DNA from: Paragorgia papillata
Lineage: Eukaryota > Cnidaria > Anthozoa > Scleralcyonacea > Coralliidae
NCBI GenBank assembly: GCA_035771165.1
Contig: JAWNZC010000179.1
Coordinates: forward strand, 322,501 to 386,500
Reading direction: 5' to 3'
DNA length: 64,000 nucleotides
Under the pieces are notes generated by a model. That model saw nothing but the letters and a program-made list of their open reading frames with translations. It made no database searches and was not told the origin of the DNA. Of this stretch, positions 1 to 12,600 are shown piece by piece. Each line of letters opens with the position of its first letter. The first letter of the stretch is position 1. A program made the translations under genes and the position numbers.

Positions 1-80
1 CAAACCTTACTGTTTTACTTTGTCTGACATGCACTAGACGATTTTACTCGTCAAAGAGAGAACCCTCAGACATCCTAACA
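1..80 (+). repeat. Partial copy of ~120-bp TTAACCCATT repeat
   Basis: Right part of a short interspersed repeat. It shares the core GATTTTACTCGTCAAAGAGA and AACCCTCAGACATCCT with copies at 98-212, 7545-7676, 7686-7806 and 11400-11527. Full copies run from about TTAACCCATT to AATGGGTTAA, so the family looks like a MITE with short terminal inverted repeats. Confidence 0.6.
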
Positions 81-97
81 ATTTAACAACTGATGAA

Positions 98-212
98 CTC
101 ATTCCTGCCTGAGCTGGCCGAAGACGGCCTCTTTATTGTTTTACTTTGTCTGAGACTACACGATTTTACTCGTCAAAGAGAGAACCCTCAGACATCCTCA
201 CAATGGGTTTAC
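98..212 (+). repeat. Copy of ~120-bp TTAACCCATT MITE-like repeat
   Basis: Near full-length copy: CATTCCTGCCTGAGCTGGCC at the left, TTTATTGTTTTACTTTGTCT in the middle and CAATGGGTT at the right. It sits almost next to the partial copy at 1-80. It has no coding capacity. Confidence 0.65.
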
Positions 213-756
213 AATGGGTCAAGACAGACTAGTTGCTAGTCCTCTTTTCTCTCGAACGTATTTTGGTGACGTCACAGAATAGGGATCGAGCGAGAGGACT
301 AGCGGGAAAATGTTCATCTTTATCTATCATGAATCCTGCTGGAGCTCGGATTCTTTAATCTTTATGAACGAGGGCACTTAAACAAACTTCTTCTTGAGAG
401 CAGACAGCAAACGAGTAGGTTTCTTTATTTTACATTACGTTAAAAGGTTGTTACATACGAGGCTTTATAAAGTAGTGTTCGGCGTAGGAAGTGATTGTGT
501 TGAAACACATTTATACAAATCAAAATATGCTATTTTAACGTTTCGGCAGTAGACCAACCTTGCTATATGATGTTATAAAGAATTGTGCAGACCGACGTGA
601 GTGTATCTGCCTTGGTTTTCCGCCAAACGGCCGTTTGGTGCCTGTATAATTTGGGGGCAGATTTGGGGCCAAGCAAAACATTTTATTCCAGGCCTCTCAC
701 AATTTCGGTCTGCCGCTCGACGTTAAAAAAAGAGGCCTGGGAACCAGGCTGGGGTC

Positions 757-835
757 AAGACATGATAAACCCATTCCTGCCTGAGGCAGCCGAAAACGGC
801 CTCTTTATTGTACCTTATTTTACTATCATTCAAAT
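757..835 (+). repeat. Left half of TTAACCCATT MITE-like repeat
   Basis: AAACCCATTCCTGCCTGAGG followed by CGGCCTCTTTATTGTACC matches the left half of the family. The right half is missing or too diverged to see. Confidence 0.5.
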
Positions 836-1465
836 GTCGTCTTGCGGCGAACGAAAAAATTCCGTGACACGCATAAAATCGGTTGGCAATATCTTTCGGT
901 CGATTTCGAATTTTGTTTGAAACCCACTTATAATAACAAAACGCATTCTCCAAACATAATATTGAATAACATAATATTGAATGTGTGCCTTATATGTACT
1001 CCGTTTTCTATATTTATAGTAATTAGTTTATTTTACATATTTTATCATACATGTCACTGCCTTATAAATATCAACTGTACAACAGTCAGTATAACGTAAA
1101 ATTGGAACAGAATAACAATGGTACCTACGCGGGATGACGTCATACAATTGTGTCCTAGTCATCAGAACACAAACTTAATTTTTGGCACTACGAGCACATA
1201 ATTTGAAATAGCCACCTTTTCTATCCACTGTGGGGCTATAACATGTTATAACATAGCTTTGATATAGCAACGTTTTTGATTGGCTGTCGTGCGTGCTCCA
1301 TAACTCGATGGAGCACGGCAAAAAAGCGCGGGGGGAAATTTCAGAACAAAACTGAGTTTTAAATTGACCCAGAAGACATAAACTGGGTCTGGGTAACCGA
1401 GTTTAAACTGTCCTTTTGGTTGGATTTTAGTGAACAAAATAGAAGTTAATGCTATGTTATAAAAT

Positions 1466-1616
1466 AAATGGCTCATGGTTTAGTGTGCTCCATCGAGTTA
1501 TGGATGCACTTGGAAAATTGGCTACGCCTCAACCAACTCTTACGATTTTTTCGTGCTCTCCCAATTTCCCGCGTGAATCCATAACTCGATGGAGCACGCT
1601 AAACCAAGAGCCATTT
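1466..1616. repeat. Short inverted-repeat element
   Basis: The left arm AATGGCTCATGGTTTAGTGT...CATCGAGTTATGG is repeated in reverse at 1578-1616 (CCATAACTCGATGGAGCACG...GAGCCATT). A related arm (CCATAACTCGATGGAGCACG) lies at 1300-1319. This is a non-coding foldback or MITE. Confidence 0.6.
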
Positions 1617-1948
1617 CTTAACTGTATGAGCCAGACGGTTTGTTGGTACCACTCTAGGGGACAAAGGGTGACATACATTTTTGAAAAGGTCTTTATGCGT
1701 AGTAAATGAATATGTTTGATAGCATTTGCCAAAGTGTCATCTTCTATCATTTTTCAGAAAAGTCGGTTAGGCACATTATTTTGCCTTATGCCGCCATGTT
1801 AGATAGATCTAAACTTCTATTTTGCGATCTATTTAGGGTCTAGAAAATATTTTGCAAAATATGGACAAAAATGGCTCCTTTTTGGTTGTACTGTGGGTAT
1901 GATGTTTTTTTAGACCCTAAAAGTGTTTAATATAATATATTATAGTAT

Positions 1949-2150
1949 TATTTAAGAAATAGAAAATGGCCGCCCGTGTTTATATAGCCTGATGTAAACA
2001 CGAGAGTGAGTTGGGAGAATTCGAAAGTTTATGTGAACCCGAGCCGTAGGCGAGGGTTTACATAAGTACTTTCGAATTCTCCCAACTCACTCGAGTGTTT
2101 GCATCAGGTTATATAAACACAGGGCATCCATTTTCTATTTATTTTATGAA
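1949..2150. repeat. Palindromic foldback element, ~200 bp
   Basis: The arms run from AATAGAAAATGG...GTGTTTATATAGCCTGATG to the reverse copy CATCAGGTTATATAAACAC...CCATTTTCTATT. The hairpin tip is CGAGCCGTAGGCGAGGG. A fragment (GTGTTTACATAGCCTGATAT) follows at 2183-2212. Similar G+C-tipped palindromes occur at 20,870, 44,600 and 56,580. Confidence 0.65.
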
Positions 2151-2318
2151 ATAAGGCTAAAAAATGTGCCGTGACATCACAACCGTGTTTACATAGCCTG
2201 ATATAAACACGGTAATTGACCAATCACAGCGTGAAACAAATCAGTAAATAGCGATGTGATGGCATTTCTAGCTCTCATGCTGGAAAACTGACTTTTTGGG
2301 AATAGGTTTAGAAAACTA

Positions 2319-2843
2319 CAGAGGTGGACAAAAAAAAGTGGCCGTCATTAAAAATATGGTTAATGTGGAATAACTATTATTCGAGAAAAGAAAAATATGT
2401 AAAGTGATTTTTTTAGAATGCATGCGTCAATATCTGCTCAAATATGATATCCAATTCTAATTTTGTTATTGGTTTAAAAAATACATTAACTTTGAGAGCA
2501 TGCCACGCTGTAAAGCTGTGGTGAAATGGCAATAAAATATCTAACTATTTTGTTGTTATAACACTTTCATAGTATGCAAACTCCATTAATCATTTTGAAG
2601 ACCAATTGGAATAAGTCGAACTAAGATTCACTTCACTTGTTACAAGTTTGAAATCATGAAAAATTAATATATTTTTTAAATCAATGGATAAAATTAGAAT
2701 TTGATATCATATTTGAGCAGATCTTGACGCATGCATTCTAAAAATATATAACTTTACATATTTTTCTGTACTCTAATAAAAGTTATACAATGCACATTAA
2801 TCACACTTTCAATGATGGCCACTTTTTTTTTGTCCACCCGCTG
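2319..2843. mobile_element. Tc1/mariner-like non-autonomous element, 525 bp
   Basis: The inverted ends CAGAGGTGGACAAAAAAAAG and CTTTTTTTTTGTCCACCCGCTG are flanked by TA on both sides, the target duplication expected for Tc1/mariner. The arms stay complementary for about 170 bases; both contain the block around GAATGCATGCGTCAA / TTGACGCATGCATTC. There is no transposase frame. Confidence 0.75.
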
Positions 2844-2944
2844 TATATATCTATTTCCCCCCTGAAAATGACACATCTGGAAATGCTATTATCCAAAAAT
2901 GTAAACTGGGGATGTTGAGCTACATCACTATAAACATTAGCCTC

Positions 2945-3502
2945 CCAAGTGGTACCCAGCCTCTTTCCGACCTACGCAGGCTTCGGGGGAAGTGGGCTCT
3001 GCCCATAGAGATCATATAAATACTAGAGGGGGCATCCTATCTTAATTTCAGCCAACTGCGGGTAACCAATTGAACGCCGCCATCTTGGATTTTTGGAGGC
3101 AAACATTAGGCGCGTTGGTTGGCAAAGAACTGGGTCTAGTACATTTGCCAACCAATTGACTGAAATATCATAGGTAATGGCGGCTGCCATGTGGTTTTCC
3201 CGCCAATGCCCCCTCTAGTATTTATATGATCTCTATGGCTCAGCCAACAAACTCGATATTTCTTTTTGAGCATGCGTGAACGGTTGCCAAGATACTATTT
3301 TGGGCCCAGGCTCTAACGCGTCACTTCCTATTTCCTGCTTACGCGTGTTCGTAAACTAGAACCTGTTTGACCAGTTTAAAACCGGACTGACTCGCCCCAA
3401 ACTTGGGGCGAAGATCGAGTTTGTTGGTGGAGCCCACTTTCCCCCGAAGCTTGCGTAGGTCGGAAAGGGGCTCTGACTTGCAGGGTACCCAAGTGGTACC
3501 AA
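2945..3502. mobile_element. Outer inverted-repeat element carrying a nested MITE
   Basis: The left arm (AAGTGGTACC...TTTCCGACCTACGC...GAAGTGGGCTC) is mirrored at 3432-3502 (GAGCCCACTTTCCCCCGAAG...GCGTAGGTCGGAAA...GGTACC). The left arm is cut by the hAT-like MITE at 3004-3237; once that is removed, AGCCAACAAACTCGAT (3242-3257) pairs with ATCGAGTTTGTTGGTGGAGC (3415 on). Confidence 0.7.
3004..3237. mobile_element. hAT-like MITE, 234 bp, nested
   Basis: Inverted ends CATAGAGATCATATAAATAC and GTATTTATATGATCTCTATG. It is flanked by 8-bp GCTCTGCC (2996-3003) and GCTCAGCC (3238-3245), a target duplication with one mismatch. An 8-bp duplication and CATAGAG-type ends fit the hAT superfamily. Confidence 0.75.
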
Positions 3503-3617
3503 TCGATCAATTTTGGGTTACTGGCTCATCTACTAACAGTTTCCCATTCAGACCCCCCCCCCCCCCCCCCCCCCGCCCTAGTCAGCTCCCACCGAGACGC
3601 CAAGCCTACATACATAC

Positions 3618-6600
3618 TTACCTCAACTCCCGCTCCCAAAGCGCCACTGTTTTATCAGCACTTGAGCTAAGGTATGTATATTGTAACGGATGCCATCGAC
3701 ACTGGATGACCTTGTCCTTGTGATTTGCTACAATTTGTGGAATCATAGTATCATACCTCACAGGCGTTACTGCTATACTTGTGTCATATGATCCAGTTAA
3801 AAGATACTTGGAATCTGGCGAGAATCGTATCGACCTGCAGTCCATGTTGTGAGGGTGGAATGTGGTAACTGACTTCCTTGCAGAGAGATCGTAAAGCATG
3901 CACTGTCCATTCTCTTGTGCTGTGTTGGAAAAAAGGGAAGAAGAGATGTTGAATGATAGAACTGAAGTTTACTGGCTATACTAAAAACACTGAATATAAA
4001 ACTAATATGTTCTATATAATTGAAAATGGGGGTGTAATTACCGTCTGTGTGTGTACTGTACGGTAGTAGAGAGAGGGTGCTTATTAGATAGAGAGGGTGA
4101 TATTAGAAAGAGGGTGATTACCAAAGAGAGGGTGCTTATTAGAGATAGGGCGCTTATTAGAGAGAGGGTGCTTGTTAGGCATATGGTGCTTATTAGAAAG
4201 AAGGTATTTATTAGGGATGGTGCGTATTAGAGAGAGAATGCTTATTAGCTTATTAGAGAAAGGGTGCTTATTAGAGAGAGGGCACTTTTTAGAGAGAGGG
4301 TGCTTGTTAGACATATGGTGCTTATCAGAAAGAGCGTACTTATTAGAGAGGGTGCTTATTAGAGAGAGGGCGCTTATTAGAGAGAAATTGCTTATTAGCC
4401 AGGGGATGCTTATTCAAGGTGCATATTAGCGAGAGGGTGCTCTTATTAGCGATAGGGCGCTCTTATTAGAGAAAAGGTGCTTATTAGAGTTGGTGCCTAT
4501 AGGCAAAGATAGCCTTCACAAAAAGAGTGCCTATTTAGTAGAGTGCAATTGTTAAAATGTATCTTCTCAATGTATCGTTTTACTAAAACAATACATTGAA
4601 ATTATTTACATAACAGTTACCTGAAGCAATAAGCACTGGATCAGTTTCATAATTAAAGCATACAGAAGCCACACAACTGGTTGTCGAGATGACATCAATG
4701 CATTTGGGAACTCTGAGGTCCCACAGACGAACAGACTTGTCCGCTGATCCAGAACACAGTAGATTGGTTTGAGAACTACCAAAAACTGCCATAATGTTTC
4801 CAGCATGACCATGCAAAGACGACACAGTTTGTCCGGTCCAGCAATCAGACAAATGGATTAGACCACCCCCTGTAGAAAGAACCATGCAAAAAATAATTTA
4901 AAGTTAGGTTACGCTTAAACGATCCCTCTCCCAGCGCAAGTGTTTAGAACTTTAATATACAGCTAAGACAAAATGGTTTTATTGCTAGACAGTTTTGACC
5001 AGATGGGGACTGAATAGATTGAAGAGCCTTAGACATGCCACGCCTTGTAACGGCCCTCGAGTCATCAAGATGCGCATTTTGTCACGCGTTTCGTTTGTTG
5101 CGACAGCAAGATATCACGCGCCAGTTTGGAGAAAATGTTCAAAAACAAACTTGTGAGTGAAGCATAACCGTAGCGTCTTATAACGTAGCCTAATGTCTAG
5201 TTCAACATAGTAGCACAAAGTCTTGCAACGTAGCGCAACATCTCACACGCCACGAATGGCGTGTGCTGTTAGCGCGCTGCCTCTCACAAAAAAGTTAAGC
5301 CCGGTTAGACGGGTTAGTACTTGGATGGGTGACCGCTTCGGAAATGTCCCCGTTGTCGAGCTTGGACTCATGTGAGTAGAGTTGTAGTTGATCTCTCCTG
5401 TGCTTCGAGGGTTTTTCGCCTGGTTCTCCGGTTTTCCTCCCTCCATAAAATCAACACATAACATCTTAGCTGTGATCCATGGTCTGAACTGTGTCGTTGG
5501 CGGCTGCTTGGAGCGCCTTTGATATGCCTCGACACGGCCACGTTGATCTGCGTCCTTCGCAATTCAGCCACTGGCTGCAAGTAAGGATGGTTAGCCCCCA
5601 GTCCTTTATCCTTTTAACATAACGGAACGCTTTATAGCGTAGCGGAGTGTGTCATACGCGCAGCGTAATGTCTTATGACGTATCTTAGCATTGTAGCCAA
5701 ACGTCTTATAACACAGCCTAACGTCTTATAACACAGCCTAACGTCTTATAACACAGCTTAACGTCCTATAACACAGCCTAACGTCTTACAACACAGCCTA
5801 ACGTCTTATAACACAGCTTAACGTCCTATAACACAGCCTAGCGTCTTATAACACAGTCTAACATCTTATAACTAATGAGAAGTGACAACGCTCACCTGCC
5901 CCTCCTGACGCTAGCACTGGAAGACTCCCAGATGTGTTCACAAATGTCAAATCTCGCACTGTGGCATTGTGGATTGCCAATTCCATTTCATCTTGTTGAC
6001 CTGTCAGATTGTCTTCACCAAACCTTAACACCTTGATTATTTTATCATTTGATCCAGTTGCAATGATATCTCCTTTCGGACTGAACGCAACGCAGTACAC
6101 TGAACCTCGGTGGATAGGAATTTTTTTATAGATAACCTCAGGCTCGGGAATGTCTTGGTTACCTCTACAACAAGTCAATAAATTTTGTTTGTCCATTCAT
6201 GCGTCGATTCTCTTTAATGTGCCGGTGAAATAATATATAGGTTAGTTCCCATATTGCTCTAACACTACGTCTAGAATACTATTTCTTGTTTTATTATATA
6301 CATGACAAAATTACTGCATTCTGATTGGTTGAGAGGAATACAATTATTTTATTAATTCTACTGCTCCCAAGGCCCTGGGAACGATGTTGAACAATAAAAT
6401 TCAAAATGGCGGCCAATTCTGCAATGGAAAGTTTTCACATTTCCAACGACTTGTGGTACACTATGAACTAAAAATTCCATGTAAATATTTTGAAATGAGT
6501 ACAGAGAACACCCAGAGTGAAAATGTTTCTTGTCAAGTAATGAAACAAGATGTTTTTAAAGGCGTGAGTGAGTACGAAGCGTACACTGTCGTAATTTTGT

Positions 6601-9600
6601 CATGCATATAATAAATGAGTAATCATATGACTTTGCTCGTACAATTAAGGATTTTAATACACTACTCGTGATATTTGAAAATTATGCCAAATTGTACTCG
6701 CCTAACGGCTCGTGCAATTTTGGCAAAATTTTCAAATATCACTTGTAGTGTAAATCCTTAATTGTACTCGCTATCATACGATTATGCATGGATCAATTCT
6801 TCCTGTAACCATCCCCCCGGGCAATACCCCGGGGATTTGTAATTTTTTATGAAGCTCATGGCAAATTCCCCACCCCCGGGACTTTGAAATTTGACAATTC
6901 CCCACCCCGGGGCAACATCAAACAAATGTATAATTAAACACATTTTAACATCAAATGTAAATTAACTTAAACAGTGGCTCATTTCTGTTGCTGCTTCCTT
7001 TGAGCTCTACAGTAGTTTTTTCCCCTTTTTCAGCACCCCTGCGTCGATTTTCGTCAATTTTCGGCAACCTGAGAAATCTTTCAATGAATTCGTCGCCATT
7101 TTGAATACGGAATACTTTAGTTACCAGACTCCCACGCCTCCTTGCATCCCCGCCCTTTACCCCCGGGACAAAATTAATAAAACAATTCCCCACCCCCGGG
7201 ATTTGATTTTCTGCATTGTCCCCGGGGTTGCCCGGGGGGGGGATGGTTACAGGAAGAATTGATTCATGCATTACCTATACAAATAACAACGGATATCATC
7301 TGTATGCGCGTCTTAATTGAGTACAGTAAAAACCCGCTAACAAGAACCTACATTTTACCAAATCAGCCTGGGATAGGTTCTTATATATATGAATTCTTAA
7401 TTTCAGCCTGAGGTTCTTAATAGTTGTAGGTTCTTGTTAGCGGGTTTTTACTGTATTCGGTGTTGCACACATGCTCCACCTACGTTTATAAAACAAATAA
7501 AGCATACTGCTCCCGTGCATATGTACAGTACTCCAAGTATACTTAACCCACGGGCCACTCCCGCCTGAGCTGGTCAAGAACGGACTTTTTATTGTTTTAC
7601 TCTGTCCAACACCAGATGATTTTATTTGTGCAAGGAAGAACCCTCAGACATCCTAGGGCCTAGGCAGCAGTGGGTTAAGAAGTGAGCAACCCATTCCTGC
7701 CAGAGCCGGCCAAAAACGGTCCCTTTATTTATTTTACTCTATCTAACACCAAACAATTTTACTTGTAAAAGAGAGAACCCTCAGACATCCTAGGCAGCAA
7801 TGGATTATAGCTTCATTGTATGTTTGATACTATTAAGCACGGGTGGCGTGTGCTATTAGGGCGCTGCCTCTCACCAATAGTTAAGCCCGGTTAGACGGGG
7901 CTAGTACTTGGATGGGTGACGGTCTGGGAAATGGGAATAGCCCCGTTCTCGGGGTGGGGACTCATGTGAGTAGAGTTTAGTTGGTCTCTCCTGTGCTTCG
8001 AGGGTTTTTCGCCGGGTTCTCCGGTTTTCCTCCCTCCGTAAAATCAACACCTATAGGTCTTAGCTGTAAATGGAGGACCCCACCAGCTCTGCTGAAAAAC
8101 TTATCCTCCTTAAATAAAAAGAATAAAAAAGAATAATAATAACATGCATAGAAAGTAACATATGGAAAGAAACACCCAAATAGAAGAGCCAAATAGACGA
8201 GCTAAAAATCTTTGCACAATACCTGTCAGTCTGTACATCGTGCTTCAGATTTCTCATAGAGCACACTTTCAATGCTTTAGAATTAGTTCCAATGGCAAAG
8301 TATTTCCCACTTGGATGGAACGCGATTGATCTAATTGCTTGGGTATCTGACAAGGCTGCTATTTTCTTAAAGTTCATTTCTCTAGAGACATCATTGACTG
8401 CTGAGGTTTTCATTGTAAAAACACTATCATCTGGTATAAAAGTAAAAGTGAAGTAAAAGTGAGGTAATGTGGAGTGGAAGTGAAGTGGAAGTGAAAGTAA
8501 AGTGGAAGTAGAGGGGAAGTGAAAGTGAAATTGAAGTGGAAGTGAAGTGAAAGTAAAGTAAAAGTAGAAGTGAAGGGGTGGAGAAGTGGAAGTGAAGTAG
8601 AGGTGAAGTAAAAGTGAAGTGGAAGTAAATTGGAGGTGAAGTGAAGTAAAGTGAAAGTGGAAGTGAAGTGGAAGTGAAAGTAACATGGAAGTAGAAGTGA
8701 AGGGGTGGAGAAGTGGAAGTGAAGGGGTGGAGAAGTAGAAGTGAAGGGGTGGAGAAGTAGAAGTGAAGGGGTAAGTAGAAGTGAAGGGGTGGAGAAGTGG
8801 AAGTGAAGGGGTGGAGAAGTAGAAGTGAAGGGGTGGAGAAGTAGAAGTGAAGGGGTGGAGAAGTAGAAGTGAAGGGGTGGAGAAGTAGAAGTGAAGGGGT
8901 GGAGAAGTAGAAGTGAAGGGGTGGAGAAGTAGAAGTGAAGGGGTGGAGAAGTGGAAGTGAAGTAGAGGTGAAGTGCAAGTAAATTGGAGGTGAAGTGAAG
9001 TAAAGTGAAAGTAAAGTGAAAGTGAAGTGGGAGTGAAAGTAAAGTGAAAGTAAAGTGAAAGTGAAAGTGAAGTGAAAGTAAAGAGAAGTAAAGTAAAAGT
9101 GGAAGTGAAAGTGAAGTGGAAGTGAAGTGAAAGTGAAGTGAACGTAAAGTGAAAGTGAAGTGAAGTAAAGTGAAGTAAAGTGAAAGTGAAGTGGAAGTGG
9201 AAATGAAGTGAAGTGAAGTGAAAGTGAAGTGAAGTAAAGTGGAAGTGAAAGTAAAGTGGAAGTGAAAGTAAAGTGAAAGTGAAGTGAAGTAAAGTGAAAT
9301 GGAAGTGGAAGTGAAGTGAAGTAAAGTGAAGTAAAGTGAAAGTAAAGTGAAAGTAAAGTGGAAGTGAAGTGAAAGTGAAGTGAAAGTGAAGTGAAAGTAA
9401 AGTGAAAGTGAAAGTGAAGTGAAAATGAAGTGGAAGTGAAAGTAAAGTGAAAGTGAAAGTAAAGTGGGAGTGAAAGTAAAGTGAAAGTGAAGTGGATGTG
9501 AAGTGAAAGTAAAGTGGAAGTGAAAGTAAAGTGAAAGTAAAGTGGAAGTGAAAGTAAAGTGGAAGTGCAAGTAAAGTGAGAGTGAAGTGGATGTGAAGTG

Positions 9601-12600
9601 AAAGTAAAGTGAAAGTGAAGTGAAAGTAAAGTGAAAGTAAAGTGAAAGTAAAGTGAAAGTAAAGTGAAAGTAAAGTGAAGTGAAAGTAAAGTGGAAGTAG
9701 AAGTGAAAGTGAAGTAGAAGTAAAATGAGGTGAAGTGGAAGTGGAAGTGGAAGTGAAAGTAAGGTGGAAGTGAAGTGGAAGTGCTGACAGGGTTACCTCT
9801 CATACTCTTCATTAATTTGACCTCTGAATGAGGCCTCCCTACTGTACCTTTATCCTTTTCCTTTGCAATGTCATTTACTAGAGATCTTCTAACAGCAGAT
9901 TGCTTTGTAACTGAAGCAGTTCTGGCTTTTGGTGTTTGGTGAACATTGTGCTGAAAAAAATGCACATATCTAGTCTATTTAACAAATAGATTCCATTTTG
10001 CCGTTGTCTGTTCAGTTATAGATGCACAGATGACGTCACAACGTGGTAAGAACAAAAAAGTGGCCCACGAGACGCAGACGAGTGGGTCACTGATGTTCTT
10101 ACCACGTTGTGACGTCTTCTGTGCATCTATAACTGAACAGACAACAAAAAAATGGAATCTATTTGTTTTATACAATAAAAATTTAAAAGGTTTTTGTTGA
10201 AACTCGTGCCGGATTTTGGGGCATGAAGAAGGAAAAAAGCAAGTCAGCTGACGTGATCTGACGTGACCATGTGTCTGTCCTCTAATAGATCATGGCCAAC
10301 AACCAATGAAAACACGCATAGCAACCAGGGTATTGTATAATGTTTTATACATACCCATATATACCCATACTATAATTTGTTTACTCTTTGTAGAAGTTGA
10401 GGGGTAGGTTTTTTATGTTAATTTTGGGGCCTAGCAATTTGAACTTATACACCATGGAATACAGTTATAGAAACATACCACTGCCAATTTATTTTCTGTT
10501 TCTTTCTGGATCACTCTATCTTGATGAGATTGTCTTGATGGTATTTCATCAAATGCTGCAATCTGTTCTGAGGCAACTGGTGAGGCAGGTGGAGGTGGGG
10601 TCATGTATGCGTGTCTGTGACTCTTAGGTGTGCTAAGAAAAGAGCACAAAATTTAACTATTGAAGTGAAATGTGTGGGACTACCCCACAATGTTTGTTTT
10701 CAGTGGCTAGGGTGCTTCTATTGCACCCTCAAAAGTTTTCTCTGAAGTGATGATGATGAAGTGATGATGATGTGAAGTAATGATGATGTGAAGTAATGAT
10801 GATGATAATGATGGTGGTGGTGATAATGATAATAATTATAATGATAATGAGGGTGACAATAATAATGATGATGTTGACAATGATAATGAAGTGATGATGA
10901 TAATGATAATGGTGATGATAATGATGATGATAATGGCAATAATGATGATAATGATGATAATAATAATAATGATGATAATGATGATAATAATAATAATGAT
11001 GATAATGATGATAATGATAATGATGATGATAATGATGATGATGATAATGGCAATAATGATGATAATGATGATGATAATAATAATGATGATAATGATGATA
11101 ATGGTGATAATGATGATGATAATGGAGATGATGATAATGGAGATGATGATAATGATGATAATGATGATGATAATAATGGTGATAATGGTGATAATGGTGA
11201 TAATGATGACAATGATGATGATAATTATGATGATAATGGTGATAATGATGATAATGATGATAATGATGATAATAATGATGATATTTCCTATGGAACTAGG
11301 GTAGTGTTGATTAATATGCAAATTACTTAATTTTTCCACTTATCCCTGCTTATACATGTACATGAATAGGTTTTTACATTAAGCTGTCAACAAGAAAACC
11401 CCCAGCAATCACTAACAACCCATTTTTGCCAGAGACAGCCAAAAATGTCTCTTTATTACATTTTATTCTGTCTACAATTTCACTCATCAAAGGGAAAACT
11501 CTTAGCAAACCTAGCAAGCGATGGATTAAATTTTCATTTACTATGCAAAACATGAACCAGTCTAGCTTGTACACTCTACCTTGTATTAAATGCTCCTGAA
11601 CCATCTGTTAGCTTGACTAGACAAGGTGGCAAAACTGTATTCACCGGAGTCTTAGGAAGAGTTGCTGAAGTTGGTGTTGACAAAGATTTAGAGGAGCCAG
11701 TCCACGTGTTGTCTTCATCTGGAATACTTATTCTGTTTGGTCGATTAGAAACTACTGGTCGAGCACCTACACAGTGGTTATTCTCACTGGTATCAACCTT
11801 CTCTTTCAAGACCATTGCATCTGGAGGACTGCTACTTGAAGTTCTACTGTCTCTAGGAGATGTATATGTCTCCTGCAAAAACCGAAGGCTTTCCTTGCTT
11901 TTCCTGAGTGCTTCCAAACTCTTGGCTGAGGAAACCTCACTGGGAATAACACCATTAATTGTATTTGGTACATCAGGATCTTTGCCCAGCCAAGCCTCTT
12001 TGACATCTTCCTTTGCCAAACTAGCAGTCATTTCAGCCAGTTGCTGATGCAATTCCTTTTGTCTCTTTTTGTGCTCTTCCAATCTTTGCAGAACCAATTC
12101 TTGCTGGTTCCTTCGCAACTTCATGGGGGATTCGACCGCCTCCTTGATCTTGCTATCAACATCCAGCATTGGAGGCTCCGCCACAGCCACTTTGTCCAAT
12201 ACTTCATTGTCTCTTGCTCGGACTGGGTTTGACCGCTTCTCATCACTGTTGACCACAAAATTAAAATCTGCCCAAGACTGTGAAACATCTCTCAGGTTTA
12301 CATCAAGCTGACCTGTACCATAAGGCACATCAGATACACGCTTTCGTTCCTCCTTTCCACTTCGTTGGACTGAACCCTTTCTAGGAGTTCTTAACTCAAA
12401 TGTTAAGCTCCGACTAAGGGAGTTGTTCTTGATATCGACAGAGGCTCTTGCATGTTTTCGCTTCTCAACTTGAACCTCCACAACCAGTTCTTCAAATGGT
12501 GCCACAAAACTTTCTGGGGACAAACTATGTAGCCACGAATAGAAGTTCCCTGAACTTTTTGGGGATTGTGCTTGAAATAAGTCAGTCCTAATATTAGTGA

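Noticed and set aside
5251..5380. Functional 5S rRNA gene
   Set aside because: Only the 3' half matches 5S; the 5' half is unrelated, and a SINE body and tail follow. Copy D even has the box C region deleted.
6951..7271. 106-residue minus-strand frame (MHESILPVTIPPPGNPGDN)
   Set aside because: Lies wholly within an inverted-repeat transposon; the start maps to its terminal repeat and there is no domain.
8410..9965. 386- and 512-residue minus-strand frames rich in Phe/Thr/Ser/His
   Set aside because: They translate the intronic GAAGTG polypurine array; only about 50 residues at the start of the longer frame (HNVHQTPKART...MKSMR) are real WDR47 exon 4.
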